NCBI GenBank assembly: GCA_012964275.1
Contig: DTUG01000255.1
Location: forward strand, 1-22,977
DNA from: Fidelibacterota bacterium
Lineage (GTDB): Bacteria > Fidelibacterota > Marinisomatia > Marinisomatales > UBA1611
Direction of reading: 5' to 3'
Length of the DNA: 22,977 nucleotides
Shown here: positions 8,145 through 16,519 of the stretch, piece by piece
Numbering within the stretch: position 1 is the first letter of the stretch
How the letters are laid out: each line of letters opens with the position of its first letter
The notes under the pieces: model-generated
Told to the model about the DNA's origin: nothing
The model's database searches: none
The model's input: the letters and a program-made list of their open reading frames with translations, nothing else
Position numbers and translations under genes: made by a program

Positions 8145-9388
8145 AATCCTGATTGCAGAGCAGCGCCTAAATGGAATACCGGCAGGTATGTCAGCACAAC
8201 CATCAGAGCAATAACGCCACCAACCAATAATATTAACAACGGTTCGATCAATGTTGTCATTCTTTCCACCAAGGCATCAACCTGTTTGTGGTAATAATCT
8301 GCTGCTCGATCGAGCAAATCATCTATTTCCCCAGTTTCTTCTCCCGTTGATGCAAGTTGTAACAGAATGGACGGGAATATTTCTGTCCTTCTTAAGGCAC
8401 TCGATATATTGTAACCATCACGAATATAGTTTGAAGCATCCGCCACAGCTTTTTCATAAACTTTATTGCCAACTACCCTTTTTAGAAGCGCCATCGCTTC
8501 CAGTACGGGAACACCTGCACCAATGAGTATGCCGAAGGTCTTGCAAAATTTGTTTAAAATAGACTGATCAATGAGGGTACCGAAAACCGGAAGTTTCAGT
8601 TTAATGGTATCGATGACAAAACCGCCGCGCTGAGTTTTTGATATGAGAAAAATAACGAAGATCACTAACATAGAATTAAATAACATTAGACCTAGATTAT
8701 CAACGACCCATCCGCTTAGGTCCATCATCTTACGGGTGGCCGTTGGCAGGCTGGCACCCAGCTGTGAATAAACATCAGAAAATTTGGGGATGATCCATAC
8801 AAACATTGCCATCAGCATACATCCTAGAAATATCACCATGAAGACAGGGTAAGTCATGGCTGATTTCACCTTGCGCCTGGTATCATCCAGGTTTTCCAAA
8901 TAGGATGCCAACTGGTCCAATATTTCATTCAGATTACCGCTCACTTCCCCTGCTTTTGTCATTGCTACAAAAAGGGTATTAAACACTCCAGGATGTCGAG
9001 CTAATGATTCAGAAAGATTTAATCCTTTCCGTATGTTGGAACTGACCTCATTAAGTACTTTTTTGAATTTCCGGTGTTTTTCTTCAGCGCCAAGTCCCTG
9101 TATGGCTCGTTCCAGTGTGAGCCCGGCAGAAAACATGGTGGCCAGCTGGCGAGTGAAAAATACAATACTTGCAAGAGGAACACGATTTTTTAATCTTTCA
9201 ATAGATAAATTGATTTCATCAAGAAATGGACCAAGAAAATCAAAAGTAGTATCTGTTTCTTTTAATGTAATAACCGCCTGTCCATTTTGGGTGAGCTTTT
9301 GTATCGCGAGATCCACTGATCCAGCACGGATCTCTCCTTCCTTGCGGTTACCGTCAATATTTTTAGTCAGGTATTGAAAAACAGCCAT
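8141..9388 (-). CDS. pilC: Type IV pilus inner-membrane platform protein PilC (GspF family)
   Basis: 415 residues, the typical length. It carries the short N-terminal arm (MAVFQYLTKNIDGNRKEGE) and two repeated T2SSF cytoplasmic domains, about 70-193 and 273-395. Family motifs are FFTRQLATMFSAGLTLERAI in the first copy and FCKTFGILIGAGVPVLEAM in the second. Membrane helices lie near 170-190, 222-245 and 380-403. PilC links the ATPases in the cytoplasm to pilin polymerisation. Its ATG overlaps the pilB stop by one base (TAATG), indicating translational coupling. Confidence 0.95.
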   Translation of the reverse strand: MAVFQYLTKNIDGNRKEGEIRAGSVDLAIQKLTQNGQAVITLKETDTTFDFLGPFLDEINLSIERLKNRVPLASIVFFTRQLATMFSAGLTLERAIQGLGAEEKHRKFKKVLNEVSSNIRKGLNLSESLARHPGVFNTLFVAMTKAGEVSGNLNEILDQLASYLENLDDTRRKVKSAMTYPVFMVIFLGCMLMAMFVWIIPKFSDVYSQLGASLPTATRKMMDLSGWVVDNLGLMLFNSMLVIFVIFLISKTQRGGFVIDTIKLKLPVFGTLIDQSILNKFCKTFGILIGAGVPVLEAMALLKRVVGNKVYEKAVADASNYIRDGYNISSALRRTEIFPSILLQLASTGEETGEIDDLLDRAADYYHKQVDALVERMTTLIEPLLILLVGGVIALMVVLTYLPVFHLGAALQSGL

Positions 9389-11109
9389 TATAACTCTTCT
9401 ACCGTGGAACGCAAGACTTCTTCTACGGTTGTAGTCCCATCCAGTACACGATGGTTACCCGCATCGCGCAGGCTTTCCATTCCCCGTTTCGAAGCAGCTT
9501 GCCGTATCTCATCTTCATTGGCATTATCATAGACAAGCTTGCGCATTTCCCTCGACATTGGTATCATTTCAAAAATAGCAATACGACCGCGGTAGCCAGT
9601 ATTTCGGCACTCAGCACACCCTTTACCACGGTACAGATTTCCCTTTACACTTTGCGGTTTCAATCCTATTAAAGCCAGTTCCTCCTTAGTTGGTTTATAT
9701 TCTTCCCTGCACTTTCCACAAATCCGACGCACCAGCCTTTGCGCCATGACCAGGTTCAAACAGGACCCTACTAAAAAAGGCGCAACACCAATATCTAATA
9801 GACGGGTGATCGTTCCGGGAGCATCGTTTGCATGAACCGTTGTAAAGACGAGGTGACCTGTCAGAGAAAATTTTACCGCAATATCTGCGGTCTCAGAATC
9901 CCTGATCTCACCAATCAGAAGCACGTCTGGATCCTGACGAAGTATGGAACGTAGTGTTGTACCAAACGTTAGTCCAATATCATTAAACACCTGTACCTGG
10001 CTGATGCCGCCAAGCTGGTACTCCACCGGGTCTTCAACTGTGGTAATATTTGTTCTTTCATCCTTGATCACTTTGAGAGAAGCATACAAGGTAGTGGATT
10101 TACCTGAGCCGGTTGGTCCTGAGACCACAACCATGCCGTAAGGTTGTTTAATAACCTTTTTAAAAACGCCTAAATGATTTTGGGGAAATCCCAAAGTGGT
10201 CAGGTTGAAATCAAAACCGCTTTTATCCAGCAGCCGCAAAACAATTTTCTCACCATAAACAGTTGGTAGGATAGAGACACGTACATCAATATCTTTCGTT
10301 GCTGTCTTGATGGAAAAGCGGCCATCCTGAGGCAGCCTTTTTTCAGCAATATTCAATTTTGACAAAATCTTGATACGGGTTACTAATCCGCTCAGGGATG
10401 TTGAAGGTGGAGTCATTATGACCTGCAGAACTCCATCTATTCTGATTCGTACATTAACCTTGTTTTGTTGGGGTTCTATATGGATATCCGTTGCCCGTTC
10501 CTTGATAGCTTCCTGCAGGATCAAATTCACCAGTTTTACGATGGGTGCATCTTCTTCGCTGGCCTTTTCCGGAGACAGGTCCACTTCTTCAGCAGAATCA
10601 TCGTACCCAGTAATCACTGTTATGCCCTGGATCGCTTCTTCAACCTGACCCGCTTGTTGGATTTGACCGTATAATTGATCCATTGCCTTTCCCAGCAAGG
10701 TTGGACCAGCAACTACAATATCGGGTTCAAGTCTAGTGAGCCGCTTTATTGAATCTATAGCTGCAATGTCTTCAGGATCTTCCATCGCCACGGTTAAAGT
10801 CTTATTAGATTTTTGAACAGCTAAAACGGAATTTGAGCGGGCAAAGTCTTCTGGAATTATGCCCACTACATCAGGGTCAGCTTCCAAGAGTAGAAAATTA
10901 TCTGCTTTACGATACCCCAACTGCATGGAATAAGCTGTAATCAGATCATCCTCTTCCACCATACCCATGTCGATTAAGACCTGGCCCAGTTTTTCATGTG
11001 TATTCTTCTGCTGTACCAGGGCTTCATTCAACTGACTCTCCGATATTTTATCAACGTGAATCAGGATCTCTCCGATCCGCTGGAACTGGGGATTGAAATC
11101 TGCGCTCAT
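9388..11109 (-). CDS. pilB: Type IV pilus extension ATPase PilB (GspE family) with MshEN domain
   Basis: 573 residues with the chosen start. The N-terminal 10-65 region has two MshEN half-motifs (RIGEIL...LNEALVQQ and KLGQVLIDMGMV...LITAYSMQLG), a fold known in related ATPases to bind cyclic di-GMP. The Walker A loop is GPTGSGKSTT (331-340) and the Walker B region is DPDVLLIGEIRD (393-404). A zinc-binding tetracysteine follows (C464, C467, C498, C501). The enzyme powers pilus assembly. The frame is open 16 codons further up, to 11157, but ATG 11107-11109 is preferred: it falls one base after the preceding stop, has AGGG 10 nt upstream, and begins the conserved N-terminus. The longer form would overlap the upstream gene by 47 nt. 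Confidence 0.95.
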   Translation of the reverse strand: MSADFNPQFQRIGEILIHVDKISESQLNEALVQQKNTHEKLGQVLIDMGMVEEDDLITAYSMQLGYRKADNFLLLEADPDVVGIIPEDFARSNSVLAVQKSNKTLTVAMEDPEDIAAIDSIKRLTRLEPDIVVAGPTLLGKAMDQLYGQIQQAGQVEEAIQGITVITGYDDSAEEVDLSPEKASEEDAPIVKLVNLILQEAIKERATDIHIEPQQNKVNVRIRIDGVLQVIMTPPSTSLSGLVTRIKILSKLNIAEKRLPQDGRFSIKTATKDIDVRVSILPTVYGEKIVLRLLDKSGFDFNLTTLGFPQNHLGVFKKVIKQPYGMVVVSGPTGSGKSTTLYASLKVIKDERTNITTVEDPVEYQLGGISQVQVFNDIGLTFGTTLRSILRQDPDVLLIGEIRDSETADIAVKFSLTGHLVFTTVHANDAPGTITRLLDIGVAPFLVGSCLNLVMAQRLVRRICGKCREEYKPTKEELALIGLKPQSVKGNLYRGKGCAECRNTGYRGRIAIFEMIPMSREMRKLVYDNANEDEIRQAASKRGMESLRDAGNHRVLDGTTTVEEVLRSTVEEL

Positions 11110-11110
11110 A

Positions 11111-13336
11111 TCATGGGCACCCTGTATCTGTTGGCGAGCGTACCAGCTGTATATCAAGCGGATCGCTGGTCGTAATCTGAGGGATCAGAAGAGTGGCTGT
11201 AATCGTTGCTGTAAAATCTTCAAAAGTACAGATACCAGTTTCTTCGTCCGTGGCCTGCCATATACAGATTTCTTTGGGGAATACAGCTATGATTCTGGCA
11301 TAGCCATCCTGATCAGTTTTGACCACTGGTTCGCACCCAATTTTATGGTATCCGTCCCACTCCCCATTACCTTCACCCTCATCGAATGTATTAGGAAAAC
11401 CATCCATACCGAAATCATCAAACGGCTCGGAAACTTCTGATGTATCAATCGTTCCATCTCCATCAAGGTCAAATGCATCATGATCATCATTAAAGGTACC
11501 CCAATCCGGTGTTTCCGGATCGTCATCAGATCCATAATCCCGCCACGTAAAACACCCGTCAGCGACACCCAGTCCATTCACACCTTCATCAGTATAAGCT
11601 TCATACCCAACTTCCACCCATTCGCTCACACCCGTTCCAACAAAAGCTATGGGCGCATCGGTAACAGCGTTGCCATAAAAATCGATCAGGATAGCTGTAA
11701 TCGTGATCGCTGCTAAATCTGTTGGCATCGGCAAGCTAAAATCCCAATAGGTCGCATTAGCGGTTAAAGCAAGCTGCCCAGGAACGAAGAACAGGGTAGC
11801 ATCACCAACATCCTCATTGATCAATGCAGTGACCGTGTCTCCATTCGCACCGAAGGTTGTTGCTGAGACACGACCGATATCACCAATAGCGTCCGTAGAA
11901 TAAACAATGGTTGAAAAAGCGACTCCAGCGAAATTATCCCCATCCAAATTCTCATTCCCCGTAAAACTGATCCCATTCACAAAGGCATCGATCAGTGTGT
12001 CCGGAGGGATCGGATCGATCGTCCAGTAAACATAGGTCGAATCTTCAACCGGATTATACCACCTGTCATACACGATCGCGGCACACTGGGTCTGGTAAAA
12101 ACCACCTCCAATTGACGTTGTAGAGCCCGGATCATACTCCGGCTCAAGATGATAAGGCGCTCCAGATGCTATGATCACGGGCACATCATTAGCTTCGATC
12201 TCGTACTCACCATCTTCATCACAATCGACACTTACTTCGATCCTTACGGTACCGGGCTGGGTCCCACTATTTACCGAAACGGTCGCGATACCATTAACGG
12301 TATACACTGTGGTATCCGTCACTCCCGGCTCTTCCAGATAGCAGCCTTCCAGTACAGGATTGAGCACAAATCGAATCAGGCGCGGTTCGGCAATGAGATT
12401 ATCGTTGTCATCAAAAAGCTTAGCCCGGATCGATGTGGATTCTATTCCGCCTCCATCCTTTACAACAATATGGTCCGGTACAGATGATGGTATCTCTACA
12501 TAGGTGCACTCCTGGACCAGGCCTACTTCAGAAATGATTGATACAGTGGATGTGTCAGATACTGAATCTCCAATCGTTGGGTGATTGAATACAGCCCGAA
12601 TAGAAGCAATGCCAATATTCTCATCTTCCCCGTTATCCAAAAATGTCAGTGCTATTTCTCCATTTGAATCCGTGGTATCAGAATCCACAACTTCATCATC
12701 GATCTTTATGTAACCGTTTTCACCTGCATCAAACTGTACAATCACATTACGCACGGGTGTCCCATTTTTATTTAACAGGCGGCAGGTCATGGAAGATGGG
12801 GTATCGCTTGCCAGTATGATCTCTTCCGGGTCCGGGTCGCTCATGCTGATTGAATAGGGCCATATGTCATCCTTGGAACCATACAGATCAAACCTGACTG
12901 ATGTTTCCAGGCTTTCACTATAATATGCGGTAACCTCTACATTTTCATATAGGGGAGTTGTAGGATCATCCACCGCACCATCGCCACCATCTGCGCTATA
13001 GGTTACCACTACTATACCATCGGAGTTGGTTATGGGATCATCATTATCAAAATCTCCATCACTATAATCCGAGCTAAATGAAATCACTTTGTTCTTCACA
13101 GGCTCACCGTCCGCATCCCGCAACTCAACTATCAATAATTCACCTGCATACCCCACAACAGCTTCCCCCACTGCTGCTCCATCTGCAACTGGCTGAGCGG
13201 TCAAAATTGCAAGTGTCATGCCCTCTTCTTCCAGGGTGTCTGAAGCTTCACGATCATCACAGCTTAACCCTACAAGGATAAAAGACAACAGGACAGCAAG
13301 ACTGTAAATCTTGAAGTTGTCTTGAAAATTATTCAT
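11111..13336 (-). CDS. Large lipoprotein with Ig-like (BIG1-type) repeats and an EF-hand loop
   Basis: 741 residues. Residues 1-25 form a lipoprotein signal and Cys26 (VGLSCDD) is the likely lipidated residue; the box is loose, as often in FCB bacteria. The rest is a series of invasin/intimin-like Ig modules, each seen as 'V-L-D-G-P-V-x-N' plus 'D-x-x-G-x-A-x-V' elements, for example ELRDADGEPVKNKVISFSSD and CRLLNKNGTPVRNVIVQFDA. Residues 623-634 (DLDGDGTIDTSE) are a perfect EF-hand loop, followed by the acidic segment FGMDGFPNTFDEGEGNG. Start ATG 13334-13336 is chosen for its AGGAG 7 nt upstream; an in-frame ATG at 13360 lacks this. Lying between the secretin and pilB, it is probably an outer-membrane or surface protein of the pilus (inference). 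Adhesin, secretin partner or pilus-tip role are all possible. Confidence 0.85.
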   Translation of the reverse strand: MNNFQDNFKIYSLAVLLSFILVGLSCDDREASDTLEEEGMTLAILTAQPVADGAAVGEAVVGYAGELLIVELRDADGEPVKNKVISFSSDYSDGDFDNDDPITNSDGIVVVTYSADGGDGAVDDPTTPLYENVEVTAYYSESLETSVRFDLYGSKDDIWPYSISMSDPDPEEIILASDTPSSMTCRLLNKNGTPVRNVIVQFDAGENGYIKIDDEVVDSDTTDSNGEIALTFLDNGEDENIGIASIRAVFNHPTIGDSVSDTSTVSIISEVGLVQECTYVEIPSSVPDHIVVKDGGGIESTSIRAKLFDDNDNLIAEPRLIRFVLNPVLEGCYLEEPGVTDTTVYTVNGIATVSVNSGTQPGTVRIEVSVDCDEDGEYEIEANDVPVIIASGAPYHLEPEYDPGSTTSIGGGFYQTQCAAIVYDRWYNPVEDSTYVYWTIDPIPPDTLIDAFVNGISFTGNENLDGDNFAGVAFSTIVYSTDAIGDIGRVSATTFGANGDTVTALINEDVGDATLFFVPGQLALTANATYWDFSLPMPTDLAAITITAILIDFYGNAVTDAPIAFVGTGVSEWVEVGYEAYTDEGVNGLGVADGCFTWRDYGSDDDPETPDWGTFNDDHDAFDLDGDGTIDTSEVSEPFDDFGMDGFPNTFDEGEGNGEWDGYHKIGCEPVVKTDQDGYARIIAVFPKEICIWQATDEETGICTFEDFTATITATLLIPQITTSDPLDIQLVRSPTDTGCP

Positions 13337-13343
13337 CTTTTTT

Positions 13344-13348
13344 CTCCT
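13344..13348 (-). promoter_or_regulatory. Ribosome binding site that sets the Ig-like lipoprotein start
   Basis: AGGAG on the minus strand lies 7 nt before ATG 13334-13336. It supports this start over the in-frame ATG at 13358-13360, and the resulting N-terminus is a better lipoprotein signal (short, MNNFQDNFK then a hydrophobic core). Confidence 0.7.
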
Positions 13349-13410
13349 CATTTTTGTCAACTGGTTTCCCTATGTTTGCGTCATTTTGAGACTGGCCATT
13401 ATCTTCATAG

Positions 13411-14787
13411 TCATTTTTTTCTAGTCAACCTCTGCTCGACTTTTTTCATTTGGTCAGTTTTCATAATGCCAGTATATGTATCAACAACAATATGTGGTGT
13501 GATCTGTATGATCAGGTCCGTTTTACGCTCCACCAGGTTTTTACTGGTAAATAATTTTTCGCCCAGCCAGGGTATCTTGCTCAGAATTGGCAAACGGTAG
13601 ATAGTCTCCTTCAGGTCATTGCTCAATAATCCGCCTATAATAATAGTTTCACCATCTTTGACCCGTATGGTCGTGGATGAACGGCGGCTCTTGACCCGGG
13701 GAATATTTTTGTCCGGGCCGATGAATTCGAAAATAGTGGAAACCTCCGGCTCAACCTTGACCGTAATATATCCATCTGTATTAACCGTTGGCGCTATATC
13801 CAGTTTGATGCCCACTTCTTCACGCTGGACCTGAACCTGACCGCCTACCCCGCCTGAACTCAAAATGTAAGGAACAATATCAACAAGCTTGATCGATGCT
13901 TCCCGTCCATTTAATGTTGTGAGGCGGGAGTCAGCCAGCACTTCAGCCTTATTTGCTTTTATCAGCATATCCAGAGTTATGTCAAAAGCTGTCATCTGAC
14001 GACTAAAATAACGTGGTATTGCTTGGCTGCCTTTTTTGAGATCTTTTTTCAATGGATCGAAAGGCATTGTTGATGGCTTCTGACCCAACGCCTGATCCTC
14101 TGGAATAATGGAACCGCCGGTGGCTTCATCCAGAGCGTTTTCGGCAAGAATAGTTGTAAACTGAGACAGCCTGGACCAATCTATACCCAATTGCTCTTCC
14201 GCATCGACAGCCACTTCGATCAGTCGGGTTTCCAGCATGATCTGTATTGCCGGAATATCAATCTGTTGAATAACATCTTCGATTTCAGCGATTTTCTTCG
14301 GTGATGCATTTACCAGCAGCTTATTGCCGGAAATGTCTACCTGAATCTGATCAGAAATATCCTGCAGCATCGTTTTCACTTCTTCGGCAGATGCGTATTT
14401 CAAACTGAGGACGTATGGTTTAACACCGACTTCTTCTTTTAATTTTTTTGGATCTGCGATGAGAAATGAGTTCCCCACTACTTCGTAGCTGAGCCCAACA
14501 GCCCGGACCACCAGGTTCATGGCTTGTTCTATTGGAACATCATCCAGGTGTATAGATATTTTATCCTGGCGATTTACATTGGGATCAGTAACAATGTTAA
14601 AGCCGCTTTCTTTTGCCAGAATCGCTAATATACCTGGCAGGTGAGCATCTTCAGCATGGACCGTGATCAGGTTAAGGTTTTCAATGAGCTCAGTTGGATC
14701 AGGTTCCTGCTTCTCATCTAGCTTCTCAGCCTGAAGCAGAGTGGCTAAAACCAGAAATATTATTGTGAGTTGTCTTATGGAGTTCAT
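13411..14787 (-). CDS. pilQ: Type IV pilus secretin PilQ (short form)
   Basis: 458 residues. Signal peptide 1-20 (ends LLQA). An N0/STN domain occupies about 38-112 (NLITVHAEDAHLPGILAIL, HLDDVPIEQAMNLVV) and an N1/KH-like domain 123-182 (LKYASAEEVKTMLQD, NKLLVNASPKKIAEIEDV). The secretin pore domain covers about 185-435, with VPYILSSGG, EVGIKLDIAPTV, and the terminal GETIIIGGLL and LPILSKIPWLGEKLF signatures. PilQ forms the outer-membrane channel through which the pilus passes. It lacks the AMIN peptidoglycan-binding domains of proteobacterial PilQ, so it is shorter than most. An acidic/Pro-rich insert at about 217-260 precedes the second half. It lies 18 nt after the pilP-like gene. Confidence 0.93.
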   Translation of the reverse strand: MNSIRQLTIIFLVLATLLQAEKLDEKQEPDPTELIENLNLITVHAEDAHLPGILAILAKESGFNIVTDPNVNRQDKISIHLDDVPIEQAMNLVVRAVGLSYEVVGNSFLIADPKKLKEEVGVKPYVLSLKYASAEEVKTMLQDISDQIQVDISGNKLLVNASPKKIAEIEDVIQQIDIPAIQIMLETRLIEVAVDAEEQLGIDWSRLSQFTTILAENALDEATGGSIIPEDQALGQKPSTMPFDPLKKDLKKGSQAIPRYFSRQMTAFDITLDMLIKANKAEVLADSRLTTLNGREASIKLVDIVPYILSSGGVGGQVQVQREEVGIKLDIAPTVNTDGYITVKVEPEVSTIFEFIGPDKNIPRVKSRRSSTTIRVKDGETIIIGGLLSNDLKETIYRLPILSKIPWLGEKLFTSKNLVERKTDLIIQITPHIVVDTYTGIMKTDQMKKVEQRLTRKK

Positions 14788-14805
14788 CTCATTCGTGTCC
14801 TTCCA

Positions 14806-15348
14806 TTAAATCTTGTCTGTTGTGGCGTTATTTATTTCAATTTCTTGGGCAGTCTCTCTATCCGTTCCGGGGGCAGGATAGGATAATAGCTTGCTCTCTC
14901 TTTTCATGATGACCTGATCCTTATCTATAAGGACCACATCCCCAATATTGGGAATTGAGTCTCCAGCAACCACGTTATATACTTTCCCGCGATAATTTAA
15001 CTGAGCCTGGAATTTTTCCTGACTCTGATAGATCATGGCTACCCGCAAGGCGCTGCGGCTTCGCCTGGATCCGGGTCCGGTACCATCAGCAAGGGTCAAT
15101 ACATTTGTCAGTCGCATTGGCTGCTTGTCCAGTGCAAACTGGTAATAGCTTCGCTCTTCAAGACGTTTTTCCAGATACTCGATCACATCTTCCAGCGCCT
15201 TATCCGTCCCAAACTTCAGGTTGGATGATTTTGCTAAAATATTTTGGTATTTCTTATTCATAGGAAATAGTTTGAATCCCCCGGCAATCAAAGAAAAAAG
15301 GGTAAACCATACCAAAAGTTTCCATATGGTTAATGACCGTTCACTCAT
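14806..15348 (-). CDS. pilP: PilP/GspC-like periplasmic linker protein
   Basis: 180 residues. One membrane helix (about 7-28) anchors it in the inner membrane. A helical stretch follows (ALEDVIEYLEKRLEE), then a small beta domain (about 77-152): QPMRLTNVLTL, SALRVAMIYQSQ, YNVVAGDSIPNIGDVVLIDKD and QVIMKRE, the pattern of the PilP and GspC homology region that contacts the secretin. Canonical PilP is a lipoprotein with an N-terminal cysteine. No cysteine is visible here, so it is tethered as GspC is. Position after pilO and before pilQ matches pilP. The start overlaps the pilO stop as ATGA. Confidence 0.8.
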   Translation of the reverse strand: MSERSLTIWKLLVWFTLFSLIAGGFKLFPMNKKYQNILAKSSNLKFGTDKALEDVIEYLEKRLEERSYYQFALDKQPMRLTNVLTLADGTGPGSRRSRSALRVAMIYQSQEKFQAQLNYRGKVYNVVAGDSIPNIGDVVLIDKDQVIMKRESKLLSYPAPGTDRETAQEIEINNATTDKI

Positions 15349-15920
15349 GCTGCGGCCTTTGATTTTGATTTTACAAGAGTGATCGTTGCTAGGTTAAGTT
15401 CAAATACCTGATCCATCAAATCTTCTTCTCTCACATTGGTTTTAATCCGTTCTACACCATTTTTAACTTCGTATTCATCTAAGGTAATCAACCGAGGTGA
15501 TCGTTCCATTTCTGCTAAAAACTTCCCAAAATCTTCATAGGTACACTGTATTGTGATTACGTAAGGTGATTTGTAATAATCACCCTTGCTCTCCCTATCC
15601 TTAGGTTTGATCCCCAACAACTGTATGTTGAGATCATCCAGCATATCAGTCAGGCTGTTTAAAAATGGCAGGCTGGCATCTTCAGCCAATGAATCCTGCT
15701 GCGACAATGCCAGATTCTCCTGGAATAAAGTATAGACTCTATCGAGTTTGCTGGCCAGGATCTGAGCGCTGATCAGGTTCTCATTCAGTTCTGTCTGCTC
15801 ATCTTCAAGCAGCCCGATCTGAAAGGGTTTATCCCCGATCATAAACGACCCACTGACCCAGAATGAAATTGTCAGCACAACGATAGCTCCAAAAAGAATG
15901 ATATTCCGTTTTTCTGCCAT
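15345..15920 (-). CDS. pilO: Type IV pilus alignment protein PilO
   Basis: 191 residues. A single membrane helix spans about 7-28, followed by a periplasmic coiled coil (LLEDEQTELNENLISAQILASKLDRV) shortened here to show only its heptad character, and a ferredoxin-like domain (QLLGIKPKDRESKGDYYKSP to FELNLATITLVKS). LAEMERSPRLITLDEYEV is the usual PilO motif. PilO pairs with PilN in the inner-membrane alignment complex. It starts 8 nt after pilN and overlaps pilP. Sequence identity to described PilO proteins looks low, so the call rests on topology, motif and gene order. Confidence 0.85.
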   Translation of the reverse strand: MAEKRNIILFGAIVVLTISFWVSGSFMIGDKPFQIGLLEDEQTELNENLISAQILASKLDRVYTLFQENLALSQQDSLAEDASLPFLNSLTDMLDDLNIQLLGIKPKDRESKGDYYKSPYVITIQCTYEDFGKFLAEMERSPRLITLDEYEVKNGVERIKTNVREEDLMDQVFELNLATITLVKSKSKAAA

Positions 15921-15928
15921 TATATAGC

Positions 15929-16519
15929 CTATGAAAAATATTTCTTCCCACCCTTGCGGATCGACGCCACTATTTCAAACCGAATGATCTTCTGTCCACG
16001 AATATCAACCTTCTGATGGCCCACATACTTGATTCGAGAAAAATTGTCGGAGAATTCCTTGTAATTTCGAAGCGTCTGGATATACTCATCAATGATCTCA
16101 AAATCCTTGCGGTCCTCAAATGTCAGGGCAATCCCTTTGATGGTTAACTTATCCCGCTTGAAGCGCATGCCGGTGATAGCCATATCGTCCGGTGTCATGG
16201 CCCCCAGTAATTCCAAATTGCTAGCCCATAAAAACCGTTCCTGTTCCAGATCAGCAAAGGACATAATATCATTTTTTGACAAGTTTTTTCCGCGGGATTG
16301 AAGCTGCTTTATTTGCTCTTTAAGGTTCTGAATTTCTGATTTCTTCTGATCGATAACCCGATTATATCCGCTACTGATCATCCAGACCCGGACATTTATT
16401 GCTAACAACAGGAAAATGAGAATTCCAAAAACAGACCAGCGGGTCCGACCGCGGATCCGTTCCTGGCGTATCTCGGCACTTTCCGCTTTGTTCAGATTAA
16501 TTGTAATGTAGGACTTCAT
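15929..16519 (-). CDS. pilN: Type IV pilus assembly protein PilN
   Basis: 196 residues. The cytoplasmic N-terminus MKSYITINLNKAESAEIRQE corresponds to the PilN peptide that binds the PilM groove, though the usual INLLPxR reads INLNKAE. A membrane helix lies near 29-50 and a coiled coil near 53-82 (IDQKKSEIQNLKEQIKQLQS). The C-terminal periplasmic domain includes ITGMRFKRDKLTIKGIALTF, a typical PilN core. PilN joins cytoplasmic PilM to PilO in the alignment complex. The start overlaps the pilM stop as ATGA. Confidence 0.87.
   Translation of the reverse strand: MKSYITINLNKAESAEIRQERIRGRTRWSVFGILIFLLLAINVRVWMISSGYNRVIDQKKSEIQNLKEQIKQLQSRGKNLSKNDIMSFADLEQERFLWASNLELLGAMTPDDMAITGMRFKRDKLTIKGIALTFEDRKDFEIIDEYIQTLRNYKEFSDNFSRIKYVGHQKVDIRGQKIIRFEIVASIRKGGKKYFS

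Noticed and set aside
11110..11157. N-terminal extension of pilB by 16 codons
   Set aside because: It would overlap the upstream lipoprotein gene by 47 nt; the ATG at 11107-11109 has good spacing to the upstream stop and begins the MshEN region.
13337..13410. TTGACA-like -35 element before the Ig-like lipoprotein
   Set aside because: A -10 at correct spacing would fall inside the ribosome site or the coding start, so it is not a usable promoter.
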